The position numbers and the translations under genes were made by a program. A stretch of DNA of 64,000 nt. Origin: Lepidodermella squamata. Its lineage: Eukaryota > Gastrotricha. Positions within the stretch are counted from its first letter, which is position 1. Every line of letters starts with the position of its first letter. Of this stretch, positions 1 to 12,700 are shown piece after piece. The notes beneath the pieces are model-generated. The model was given only the letters and a program-made list of their open reading frames with translations, did no database searches and was not told where the DNA came from. The stretch covers positions 4,402,001 through 4,466,000 of the forward strand of contig JBLDXI010000032.1 of the NCBI GenBank assembly GCA_047495785.1, written 5' to 3'.

Positions 1-3000
1 TGTTTTCACTGTTATTTTTGCCGTCGAATTTTTACTCAAAGCTTACGCTTATCGATTTGAAGAGTTCATCATCGAGCCGTTCAACGTCATCGATGCGGCT
101 ATTGTAGTGATCAAGTAAAAATTTGATTCCTTATAAAGAATTTCCCTTGCAATTCCGTATTTCAGTGTTCTTGATCTCGTTTCGTCCGGATCCTCCGGCG
201 GTGGGTCTGGTTTCGCAGTTTTACGCTTATTCCGTCTCGTCCGTATTGTGAAAATAGTTCGATTCTTGCCTGCCCTTCAGCGCCAGTTGCTAATAATGAT
301 TCACACTGTCGACCACGTGGCAACGTTTTTCGTTCTACTAACTTTTTTCCTGTTCATATCGGCTCTTCTTGGCATGTCGCTTTTCGGATGCAAGTTCTGC
401 GTTATCTACTCAACCCAGCATGGGTCTTCTGAAGAGAGCGCGAATGCTGTACCCGAATTTGTCTCAGTTGGCAGGTGTACATATTCTGTAAAATCGCTCG
501 CCGACTATTTAGCTCAGTTAGCTACGACCGAGTCAGGTGGAGACCAAAATGCAACGAATGCAACGAATGCGCCAGTTCCGCAAGAGCTGATGGAATGCCC
601 GGCAGCAAACTTCGACAACGTCGGGCAAGCGCTGTTCACTGTGCTGCAAATCTTCACTCAGGACGACTGGGGCGCTATAATGAAAAATGGCATGCATTTC
701 ACGACAGATTGGGCCGGTCTTTACTTCATAGCCATCGTCACGCTTGGCAACTACATCATCTTCAATTTGCTCGTCGCCATCCTTGTCGAGGGATTCAGCA
801 GCAAAAGTGTAAGTTTTTGACTGAGAAATCAACCCTTTGCGAAACTTAATTGCAGGAGGAAGCCGTTATGAAAGCGAACAAATTGTTGGCAGCTCAGGAC
901 GATGAATTGAGCACTGCCAAGGTGCCGGTTGATATCGCCGAAGAAGTAAAACGGCAGAATACTATGCTATGGCCGTGCCGCATCGCGCGAAAGTACCACC
1001 TGCGTCTGAAAAGCAAATTTCTAGCGATGTGGAACGCTGACGGCGATGCGAATTTTTCGCTGCTAATTTTCAGACGCGATCACAAGTTGCGCGTGTTTTT
1101 GAACGCAGTACTGACGTCGCAAACCTACGAAAGCGTTCTGCTCGGCTTGGTCTTCGCCTCTTGCTTGTTGATCGCGCTCGAAAACCCGCGCATCGGCAAA
1201 AACAGCTGGGAGCGCCTCGCCCTGAAATCAATCAACCACGCCATCAACATCGCGTTCATGATCGAATGTGTCGGCAAAATAATCGCGCAGGGCTTTGCTT
1301 TCGGTCGCGATGCTTACCTGCGTTCGTGGTGGAACGTCCTCGACTTCTTCCTCATTTGCATTGCATCCGTCGATGTAGCCCTAGATGTGCTTGATCCTAA
1401 TGTAGCCAACCGTAAAATGATACAGGTACTGCGAGTTTTGCGCCTTCTTCGTGCTCTCCGGCCACTGAGAATGATCAACAAAACGCGCGGACTCAAGGTT
1501 GTCATTGAAACATTGCTGATGTCGATCAAACCTATTGGAAATATAAGTAAGCGTTTATACAGCGCGCCTTTAGATAACACTTTAAATTAATTCTAACAGT
1601 TTTGATTTGTTGCTTCTTCTTCGCGATTTTCGCAATTTTCGGAGTTCAGCTGTTCCGCGGCTGTTTCGCGCGCTGCGTCGCTCCAAAGCAAATGCCCGTT
1701 AACTTTTCGCTGATATATCCTGGCGATGGCTCTGACGGTCATAACGTCTCCAAAGAGGCTTACATCCGATGGGCCATGGAGACAATTTCGACTCTCGACA
1801 ACAAAACGCAGTGCTTGAACCACGGCCTAGAGTGGGAGACGGAGTCGTACAATTTCGACTCGTTGCCAGAAGCCCTCATGGCCCTATTCGTTTTTTCGAC
1901 TCTTGACGGCTGGGCTGATATCACGCGAAATGGCGTCGCTTGCGTTGGTGTCGACCAACAGCCTATTCCTAATTACAACCCGTGGAACTTTTTGTATTTT
2001 GTCGCTTTTCTGCTCATAGTCTGCTTTTTCGTAAGACCACTGCTTACTCCCAGGATATTTTGCGTCTTTCAACTGCTCATTTTCAGGCGTTAAACATGTT
2101 TGTCGGCGTTGTAGTCAGCAATTTTCAAAAGGTTCAGCGTAAATTTGAAGCCGAGATGATGGTGGCTGAGCAGGCTGAAAACAAGTTACAGGCCACTGTT
2201 TTCAAACGTATGTATCGTCGCCTGTCGACAGCTGCAGGTCGTAAAGTGGGAACCTGTTGCGCGAGACGAGATGAGCAGACTGCTTCTGGAGGGTCCATGG
2301 CTCGGGCAAAACTGCGCTCGTTGTCTCGCCAGAAGGCTATTGACGAGGGCAATGTCAACCAGTTTGAAATACTTTTCGGGGCTGAAAATCCAGAGCTAGC
2401 TTTTCTGTTCAATTACCCAACCTGGCGAGCGCGCCTCTACGCTTTTGTGAATCATCGATATTTCGAGTTGGTGAATCAACATTTTCAATGCAATCCGTGA
2501 TTTATTCCCTTATTAAAGGTTCGTTATGACCGCTGCGACAACTATAAATGTTGTATCAATGGCTGTCGAGTTCTACAACATGCCCCTGGCTCTTCAACGC
2601 ACTTTCGCGTACATGGGCCATGCGTTTCTCGGCCTCATCGTCGCCGAAACTATTTTGAAATTCGTTGCGCTCGGCATCGCGCGTTATTGGCGAGACAAGT
2701 GGAACCGTCTAGACTTGATCATTCTGCTGTCATCGATATGCGCGACTGTGCTGGACGAACTAAACACTGAATCTCTCCCTCTCGACCCGTCCATCATTCG
2801 AATTGCAAGAATTTTCCGAGTTTTCCGCATTCTTAAACTCTGGCGAGCTGCACAGGGTGTTCGGCGGTTGTTGCGGACACTAAGCCAAGCTATTCCTCAG
2901 GTATAAATTGCTTATCATTATACTTATATCATATCCAACGGATGATTTGCAGGTTGGCCATTTGTCTGTGCTGTTTTTGCTGTTGTTTTTCATATACGGC

Positions 3001-5727
3001 TCCCTTGGAGTTGAGCTTTATGGCCGCCTGACGTGTGAAGGCCGCGTTATCAACGATTGCGAAGGGCTGTCGCGCCACGCAAATTTCGAGAATTTCGGCA
3101 CAGCTCTGCTCACCCTGTTTCGAATATTCACCGGCGATGACTGGAACGGCATCTTGAAAGATGTTCTACGTCTATCAAACGACGATGACACATGCAAAGA
3201 GCTGGAATCGTCTGAGGATGAAGACCAGCAGGGCATCAACTGCAATATCATCCACTTCGCTTCCCCGTTTTATTTCGTGTCATTCGTATTGATTGCCCAA
3301 TTTGTCCTTATCAACGTTGTTGTTGCTGTTTTAATGGTTAGCCTAATTTTTTTATTCTACCGCAATTTATATTGATTTTTATTTTGCGGCGTCTTCAAGA
3401 GACAAATCGAGGTAAGCCATACCATATGCTTTTATCGCCCTATTCAACATTGGTATGTTTTCCAGGATGCTCACAAAGATACAAATGTCGCAAGTGCTAT
3501 TCTTCATACGAGTCAGGCTACAGGTGTTTCGCATCGCTTGAGAAGGAACAGAACTAGGGAAACGGCATTCATCGATGGGGTTCGTTTTTTGTTTACACGG
3601 ACCTTGAATTTACATATCGTTAGCGACGTTAGATTTAATTAAGATACACTTGGCTCTTGTTGTCATTTTTGCCGCCGAAGATGTTGCGTTAGGTCTGACC
3701 CAGTTTTTTTTCACCGGCTTTTGTTTACCACCACCTATCCCAGCTTGGACGCGAAGAAAATTTGGGAGATATGCCCATTTTTCGGCGTGCTGTATACTTG
3801 TCGCTTTGCTAGAAGACTACCGATATGATACCGCAGCGCAATGGAATACGGGACGCCTTGGCCATTTTACAGCCTAGTAATAGCATCCAACTACGAGTTC
3901 AAAAGCAGCGTCAGTGCGCCCTAATTCAGCTCTAATTTTGCATCTGTCAAATTTAAATAAGCCGCAAATCCGGTCAGAAAAATGATTACCTGGCCAGTCA
4001 ATAAAACCTAATTATCATTCATCTCATTTATTTTCCCTGCAAGAAGTATACTTACAGTAATCTATAGTTTTCGATCGCATAATGATGGGCTCGTGAAATT
4101 GATATGTATCTGAAATATGAAATCAGCTTAACTATCGCGAGCCTGAGGAATTTATAGCAGTCACCTAATTACGGTATATTGAAAGACAGGCGCGGATGCT
4201 GCTTGTGTCTGTGTCACTTTTATTCAATTTTGTGACAACTCTACTTCGCTTCTGTAAATTTTCCAGATAACTAGAATTCTTACCAGTCTGACAACTGGAA
4301 ATATTTCTGTGCACAGGAATATCTTGAATTCCATAATAATAACATCTTCACTCAGTTATTCAGCACATCATTTTATTACCGCTCGCAGACGAACCACTCA
4401 GATCATCCATAAGCCAGGAAGGATTACGATGAGATAATCATCGTGTTAGAAGCCAAAAAACTTTTTTTTCATCGCAACTGATGTCAGGGGTTGAATGATT
4501 TGGGTGAAATTTCTAGTTTAAAACTCACATGATTTCAAGCGATTAGAGCGATGCTGCGCTAAGTTGTCCGCGTAATTTATCTCTCGGCCTTGGGTTTTAA
4601 AGTAGCTTTTCATCTTGCAGCTTTTCACTTTCGGTGATTATTAACATTTCGGAATTCCCATTATAGCGGGAAATAATAAATCTCAAGATTGCTATATCAC
4701 CTCCTATATATTTTGGCTGCTCCTCTATTGACATCAATGCGATTTTACCATCGGGTGGCTTTTTGGCGCGTTCGAGAAGGCAAAGCGAAGAAAAGCTCTT
4801 GCGTTCTAAAGGAACTCACGTTTCGGAATTCCGACTTCTTGAAGGTATCAATATATTTATAATATGTAATATACTCAGAAATACGCAGAGCTTTCATTGT
4901 TTTTCAAATTCGTGACAAGCGGGGCTAATGTTTGTATTAGAACCCTTGCTGAGTTATGCAATTAACAGTCAAGTTGTTGGCATTTAGTTTTATCGTATAA
5001 GAGCCGCAGGGCTATTTTTTACAGTCGATTAATAATCACTTCCGTTCCCTTTTTTCTTCAGGTTGACTTTTCTTCGATGCCTACGAACAACAGCGGAAAA
5101 ATTTCATTGGATTTGCTTGATGATGAATTCATGGTACTATTTCCGCATAAAGTTTATTCTTAATAACTCCTTTCTTTGAATCAGATTATGAAATTGGAAA
5201 GATTGGCGCAAGGTCTAGATGACGACGATGATGTGATAACAGAGGAAGAACTGGCAACTCTGGCGATGCGGAAACACCAACGGCTGATGCGCGAACAAGA
5301 CGAAAGGCGGCGGTTGTTGACTCTTCAGCCAACGGCATCCTCGGCTTCGACTCAAAGTCGGTTGAGCCACCAGCCGTCCGTGCATCTCACCGCTGCAAAC
5401 ATCACAATCGTCATCGACGATGACAGTCGGTCATCTACTTCGAGCAGCAGCAGCAGCGGCAGTGCCACGTCTGAGCGTAGAGACAGCGTGACGGCTGCTC
5501 AGCGAGCGCTGGACAGCCGCGTAATTCGAAGAATGGCGTCAAATACATTCACTAATCCTCCATCTACCCTTAGATCGCCCGAACAGCATTTGTTCAGTAG
5601 GCAGCTTCGGCAGCTGAAGCAGCAGCTTATCGGCGGCGACGATGGCGGCGGAGATTCGTCTTCTGTTGTGCCGGAAACATTTCCAAAATTCGTCTACTTC
5701 AAACGCGGCGAAAAAATTATTAGTTAA
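1..5727 (+). CDS. T-type (Cav3) calcium channel alpha-1 subunit, copy 1 (5' truncated)
   Basis: Pore subunit of a low-voltage-activated calcium channel in the plasma membrane, entered at IIS2. Exons: 1-114, 166-808, 856-1546, 1600-2030, 2087-2470, about 2520-2900, 2953-3336, 3400-3411, 3466-3579, then probably 5062-5133 and 5185-5727. Seen: IIS4 ([19 protein letters not shown]), domain II P-loop FTQDDW, domain III FSTLDGW, domain IV FTGDDW, IIIS6 LNMFVGVVV and IVS6 [11 protein letters not shown]. These match Cav3 rather than L-type or N-type channels. No IQ motif is seen. Two oddities: the junction before IVS1 (2470/2520) is one base out of frame with a canonical acceptor, and exon 3400-3411 is only 12 nt. 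The C-terminal exons (acidic, Ser-rich, ending [15 protein letters not shown]) do not resemble the tails of copies 2 and 3, and their linkage over a 1.48-kb intron is inferred. If the donor at 3580 is not used, the frame stops at 3642. Confidence 0.8.
3580..5061 (+). other. Putative 1.48-kb intron or spacer in channel copy 1
   Basis: This stretch lies between exon 3466-3579 and the acceptor TTTTTCTTCAG at 5051-5061. It is AT-rich and I see no coding exon, RNA gene or clear repeat. The donor (GTTCGT at 3580) is weak, so the stretch could instead be a 3' UTR and intergenic spacer, with 5062-5727 belonging to a separate transcript. Confidence 0.35.
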
Positions 5728-6758
5728 TTATTTGCGAAATAATAACAGCGATTTACGCGTTGTTTCTTAATCCTCCTCATCGCTATTTTGATGGTGGCAA
5801 TGAATTGAAAAAATATATAAATAAAAATATGAAATGGGCAATTGACTGTGCACCGGGGCGGAAGGACGTGCGGCCGTTGCTCGCCGGCGCCGTCGCCGCC
5901 GATACTGCTGTGATTTCTGCGATCGATGTCTGCCTTGTGGCCTGTGCGCGTACCGAAATGTTGCCAGCCGCCGCGGAAACAACAGCGGCGGCGGCGGGCG
6001 ACGACGACGAAGGAGATGAAAGACACCAGTTTTCATGTCTTGTGTTTTTGTTTATCCAAGTTGAGCTTCCCTCTCTATCTCCCGAGCCGTGTTATTATTA
6101 TTTCTATTTGCCGATGTGCCTGTTATAGTTAAGTCGCTAAATTACTGTTATTTACCGCGCGTGCCGATGATTATTATGGCAATCAACGCTCGGCTTTCGG
6201 TCAGCGGGAGGCCGGCGGTAATTATTATACTACTCGCCACTGTGCCATCATCGCCATTTGTATGTGTGTGTATTTTGTGAGTTGTATAAGTCGGTGATGG
6301 CGGTAGTTTTTAGCGTTCGAAAACACAAATAATAAATCTTGTCGATCGATGCAAGCACCCATCGTTACTATACTTATTTTAATAAAATAAAGCACAAGTA
6401 CCTATTGCTATTTTAGAGTTTGCCATTAATTCCCCAGTGCTTACGGCTTGTCTTGACACTTTTTAAATGGTGTCAATTTAACTCGGCCGCGCCGCTTTGG
6501 CTCTGCTACTGAGATTTTATGGCCGCTATTTAACAAGTCAAAAATCGATAGATCGTCGCCTGATTGCCAAAAAACCGAGAACGGCGCGTGTCCTGCTAAA
6601 TGCCGTTGTATCCCACTCTTCCGGTAGTAGTGAGCTATCTATAGTATTGGTGAAACCGCACTGACTACACACGATAAGTTGTTGCAATTACGAGCTACCG
6701 CCGACACCTAATGTCGGATGTGAGGCCGACGACGCCGTAGCCTAGCTCGAGCCGTGCA
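5728..6758. other. 3' flank of channel copy 1 and 5' flank of copy 2
   Basis: No gene is supported here. The stretch has GC-rich CGG/GCC runs around 5860-6010 and further AATAAA hexamers near 6318-6396. The open frames at 5760-6130 overlap one another on both strands without splice support and look fortuitous. The promoter of copy 2 should lie toward the right end, but I see no clear TATA box. Confidence 0.4.
5820..5825 (+). terminator. Polyadenylation signal for channel copy 1 tail
   Basis: An AATAAA hexamer sits 93 nt after the stop codon at 5725-5727. Confidence 0.5.
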
Positions 6759-9700
6759 ATGAACAGAAGCGATGACATCGAAGCAGCCGAAGAACCTCTC
6801 GAAGAAGCTACTACAGCTCTGCCACCCTCCGCCTTTGTTGTAACAACAGACAGCATAAACGATGTTGAGAGCCCTGCTGCCGCTGCCGCTGCTGGCGATG
6901 ATAGGCCGCCATCGTCGCAGCCATCAAACAAGTTTTCGGAAAAGGCTTGCTTTTTGATCGGCCCCGAAAACTCATTCCGTCGCGCTGCTATTCGACTCGT
7001 CACGTCAAGATAAGTGTTTAAAATTCAAAGAAAAATTTCAAATTTTTTTTTGCTCTAATTACCCTTTAAACTCTATTTGTACAAAGTTTCATAGTTAGGG
7101 GCCCCAGGAAACTAGGTCTGGGCGCTAACGGGTTAATGATATAATGTCCCTTTTTCGAGGTTCTTTTGCCGATTTTTGTTCAAATGAATTTAACCCCATT
7201 CGTTTCATTTGAGGTTTTTCATTTCTATTATGGAAAATTATTCCTACCTTTATTTTGCTTGCTTCTTATTTTACATGGTTCGAGCGGTTTTCGATACTCA
7301 TGATTATCGCGAACAGCGTGACGCTGGGCATGGCCGATCCGTGCGACGTCGGCTGCCGCAAGCCGCTGTGCGAAGCGCTCGAAATCGTAGAGCACGTAAT
7401 TTTCGGGTTCTTTTTCGTCGAGATGCTCATCAAAATGCTGGCAATGGGCGTTTACGGCCCGAAGGCCTACCTCAACGAACCGTGGAACTGCTTCGACTTT
7501 TTTATTGTGATTGTCGGGTAAAACTTAGTATTCATTTTTAAATCTAAATATCTGAGTTTTCTTATGACGAAGCATTGCCGAATACCTGTTTTCAGAGCAA
7601 GATATTAATTTGTCGGCGATTCGCGCCCTTCGTGTTTTGCGTCCTCTGCGAGCCATCAATCGAATCTCAAGCCTGCGACTTCTTGTAACTCTTATCCTCG
7701 ATATTTTGCCAATGCTGGGCAATGGTAATAGTTCTTGCTGAATCCATAATTTAAAGATTTATCTCGAATTGTGCTAGTGATGATATTCTGCGTCTTCCTC
7801 TTCTTCGTCTTCGGCATCATCTCCGTTCAGTTGTGGGCCGGCGTTCTGCGGCAAAGGTGTTTCTTCCCTGAAATCAGCGCTTCCGATAACACTTCAGTCA
7901 ATGAAGTTTGATATTTACAATTCGAGCTTCATTCGAAATTATATTTTTTGTGATTTTAGCAACCACCCGATTTCATGCCAAAACATTATAAATTATCGCA
8001 CGATGAATACGTGTGCTCGCCTATATTCGGCATGCGTACCTGTGACCAAATACCGTTGTTTGAGTGGGTTTACTTTCCTTGTTATTTTCTCCCTTTGTTA
8101 TAGTTTTGCCGATTTCAGGGAACATGGCTCAATGTGCAATGAATTATTCGCAGATGATCCTAGCAAGTTGGCTACGTGCCATAAGTGGGTGCTCAACTAC
8201 ACCGACTGTCGCGCTGAGGCTGAAAATCCCGGTTATGGAATGACGAATTTCGATAATATAGGGTAAGCATTGCTTGAGGTTATATTGCTTAATCCTTACT
8301 GATTTCTGTCTAGATACGCATCAATCGCAATATTCCAGGTGATTTCGTTAGAGGGATGGGTCGACGTGATGTACTATGTCCAAGACGCGTTTTCGTTCTG
8401 GGCCTGGACCTATTTTGTTCTTCTCGTCCTCGTATGAAATTTCAGTATTCAGCATTCATAATTCTATTTTTCCCTTGATAATTCTAGCTCGGATCCTACT
8501 TCGCAGTCAAACTTTGCTTGGTTGTAATTGCAGCTCAATTTTCGGTTACTCGAATGAGGGTGAAGGAAAGGATTGTTAGTAATTTTTTCAATCAATACCA
8601 TGCCATGATCTAGGCTTACTTTTGTTTCAGAGAGAGGAGCGAATAGAAAAGGCGCGTGAGAAGGGAATATCCGAAGACCAGTTGTCTTGTTCATCAGACA
8701 GTTCCGACGACGAAAACGGCGGACTGTACGCCCAAATTCTCGACCTCCTCGTCTATCTAGGCAGACAGGCCTTCCGGACAGTCTGCCGGGCCAAGTTCAA
8801 AAACGACCGACTACTCGCCATCGCCATGGTACCTCGTGGCACGCGAAGCCGCGTGTGCACCACATGCCAATCGACCATCACTGTTCCAGAGGATCAAGCT
8901 TGCCCGACTTGCGATGAGAAGCGCGTCAAAGAGGAACGGCATAAAAACGATCAGTCACCACTGGGCCGATTGAAGCGTGGTATTTTCGTCAGTCGCATGT
9001 GGATTCGGAACATAACAGAAAGCGACCGTTTTCAGGCCTTCATCGCCGGTCTCATAGTCATCAACGCAGTCATAATGGGCACTGAACACTATGGCCAGGT
9101 AAGTTGAGTTTTAAATTCGAATTGACCGGGAACTTTAATCTTTTGCTGAATAGCCTGAAGAGCTGACTGATTTCGTTGAGATTACCAATGCTGCATTCAC
9201 TGTTGTTTACGTGCTCGAGCTCATCGTGCGATTCTATGCGCTGGGTCCTCAAACTTTCATCCGAGAGGCTTTCAACATGCTCGATGTTCTCGTTATTATC
9301 ATCAAGTAATAATTGATATCTCAAGAGCTGATTAAATTGTTTTCCTGACTATATTTCAGTATGGTTGAGCTATTGGACAGTCGACAAGGTGGCTCTGGCC
9401 TGTCTGTGCTTCGCCTTTTTCGCTTATTCCGGCTCGTGAAAATTCTGAGATTTTTACCTGCCCTACAAAAACAGCTCATCCTTATGTTACATACCGTCGA
9501 TAACGTCGCAACCTTTTTCGTTCTGCTTTTCTTCATCATGTACGTGTCAGCCCTGCTGGGGATGAACTTGTTCGGCTGCAAGTTCTGCCCGCATGCCGCT
9601 GAGTCAGCTTCGCAGGTCGACCAGGTCGCGTACTCGGTGAATGTATCGGATGACATCAAAGTCACGTTCATGGGCTCGTGCCGTTTCAAAGTTCTGCCAC

Positions 9701-12700
9701 TGGCCAGCCCTGCAAAGGTGGAAACGACGCCGCTGATCGGCGGTGCGAAAAGCGACAAAGATGACGATGAAGTCGATTGCACGGAGGCCAACTTTGACAC
9801 TGTTTTCCATTCGCTGTTCACGGTTTTGCAAATTTTCACGCGTGACGATTGGGCGGCGGTCATGCGAGACGGCATGTTTTACACCAGTGAATGGGCGGCG
9901 ATCTATTTCGTTGTACTGGTCACCGTTGGCGATTACATCATCTTCAACTTGCTAGTCGGTATCCTCGTGGAAGGATTCAGCAGTAAACAGGTGAGTTAAC
10001 ACGGCTTAATTGGAGAAATAATCCTCTCGCGAAAAATTACTCCGAATGTTAAGATCGAAGCATGGGATCGGGAAGTTCGATTTGAGAGCTTTTTCGTCCC
10101 TTTTCAAGAGCGAAAATTGTCTAAATTGGACTATTTCGGGTGAGTCCGTTGGGCTTCATGTTAATTTTACGGTCAAACGGACTCGATAAACCGAAACTGG
10201 TGGTCTAAGCTGGACCGATTCTGTGGTCAAAATCCGGTCTAAGCATGACAATGGTCTTTATCAGAGGATTTGAGGGGAAATACAGCACCTACTTGACAAA
10301 CTTCGCCCCACAATTTTTGAAATTTTGAATCGGTCAAAATAACCGACTGTTTTTATCGAAATTATCGAATTTCAGTTGAAAATAACCGGAACATTTTTCC
10401 AAGAGGCCTTATTACGGCATAGACAGTTTTCACTGTACATGGCTAATGTTTTCCAGTCTAATGATTTTAATGATTTTCACCTGCAATTTGTAGGAAGAAG
10501 AGCTGGAGAAGCACATGCATAAAAAAGCCGACAAAGAGGCGTTGGAAAATAAGCAGAACCAGCCTGTCATCGTAGGACCTGGCTGTCTAGAGCGGATAGC
10601 TGCCTATTTCGACGCCCTGGGTACTGATGCTGCTTTATTTATTCTACCCGCCGACAACGTGCTGAGAGTGGCGCTCAAAAAAATTGTTTCATCCACAATG
10701 TGGGATTCTGTTTTTCTGTGTTTCACCCTGGTAAGCTGCGGCGTTATCGTCTTGGAACGCCCGGCGATCGAGGCCGAGAGTCAGGAGCGGTTCATACTTA
10801 CTGTCACATCATACACCGTCAGTTTGATATTTCTTATCGAGGCTTTGGCGAAAATTCTGGCAAATGGCTTCATCCTAGGCAGAGAGGCGTATCTAAGGAA
10901 CGGATGGAATGTTCTCGACTTCTTTCTTCTACTACTCGCCGGTGTCGATTTGTTCCTCGAGCTCATTCATTCTAATGTGGCCAATAAAGGGCTGATTCAT
11001 GCATTACGGCCAGTTCGTCTGCTGCGCGCCCTCCGCCCACTGCGCCTCATCAGCCGGGCGCAAGGCCTCCGAGTTGTCCTCCAGACCCTCGCTCTGTCAG
11101 TTAAACCGATCGGGCACATCATTCTCGTTTGCTGCTTCTTCTTCGGCATTTTCGCCATCCTCGGCGTGCAGCTGTTCAGCGGATGTTACGCGAAATGCGT
11201 GCCGCCTCGTGCCCACGGCCATGCGTCTGAATTGGCCGAAAACATGACAACAACACTGTCATCCCTGCCTATTTGGAGCATGACAGAGGCGCAAATCGCT
11301 GAATTGATCGAAAAAGTGAAAACACGCGCCGAGTGCGTCGGCCACGGCCTCGAGTGGGAGATCGAATCGTACAATTTCAACTCACTGCCAAGCGCTCTGA
11401 TGGCGCTGTTTGTCTTCGCTACACTGGACGGTTGGAGCGACATCACGCGGAAAGGCGCGAATTGCGCTGGGCCGGACCTTTCGCCTGAGCACGGCGCGTT
11501 TGCCTGGAGTTACGTCTATTTCATATCGTTCCTTTTCATCGCATGCTTCTTCGTGAGTGATTATTTTGTAATTTATTCGCTGAAATTCATCGTTTTCTTC
11601 CAGGCTTTGAACATGTTCGTTGGTGTGGTTGTGAATAATTTCCAAAAGGTGAACGCCCGAATGGCCGCTGAATTGGCGCTAGCTGCGAAGGTCAAAACAT
11701 CGGAAATTTTGCTTGATCGATTGCGAAAACGGTTCTTTCCGAGCCGCGGCCGCTGCGCTCGCTGTTTTGGCGGTAAAACTCCATCGAACGCTAAAAGCGC
11801 ACGAAAGGCCAACTTTTGGGAAAATTATTCTCCGTGGCGATTGGCTATTTACAAAGTTATGACTCATCCTACCACTGAGGTAAGTCGAAATTTTTAGCAG
11901 GACCTTTGCTTTTGTGCTTAAATTCATGGGGAAAGCCCAGTAGCCCGAAAATTCTGCCGAAATGAATGAATCTAAATTTGTGCACCACTAAAAATGACGT
12001 TCAAGCCTTGAAATTGAGCGTCCTAGCATTTAATTTATGGCTTCGTTGCGATTTCGGCTTTTTCGTTTGTTGATCGACTATGCTATGTAGAAAAATTATC
12101 GGTGTTCCAAGCTGTTTGATATTGTAGAAATCGCTGATTTTCAAAATCGATACCTGAAATCAATATCGGCTCTGCATGCCGAAGTATAAATCGTAAACTA
12201 ACCGCTCATGGCGCAAAGTGCCCTTAGTATTGAGCTATATCAGCTAGGCATGACAAAAAATTGAGATTCCAGGGTAGACGTGGCATTCGAATTGTTAGAC
12301 TTTGGGAAATGTAGTGCCGGAGGTCCAAACTTATTGCTTATTGTTGGAGCCCTAAATTTAGGGCGTGAACTTGGTACTCTTGATCTCAATTCGACCATAT
12401 AAATGCTGAAATGCTATGGAAAAAATTCGAAATTAATAATCGATCCAACCTAAACGATTTCATCCAAGATTTAATGATAAGATCAATTCTTTGAATTAGA
12501 TGGTTGTTATGGGCGCTGTGGCAATAAACGTGCTTTCGATGGCGACCGAGTCTTACCGCATGCCCGAGTGGTTGGATCGAGCCGCCAATATCACCGGTTA
12601 CGCTTTCATGGCCCTCCTGACACTGGAGATGATCCTTAAACTAATCGCTCTCGGCATCAGGCGGTACATTGCCGACAAATGGAACCAACTCGACCTCGTT

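Noticed and set aside
3650-3877. 75-codon frame after channel copy 1
   Set aside because: Not in frame with channel exons and no channel similarity.
5760-6128. Overlapping frames on both strands after copy 1
   Set aside because: They lie in the likely 3' UTR with AATAAA hexamers. The GC-rich repeat there keeps several frames open.
7209-7541. Arg-rich frame overlapping the IS1-IS3 exon of copy 2
   Set aside because: It is a shifted frame over an exon that encodes clear channel transmembrane sequence.
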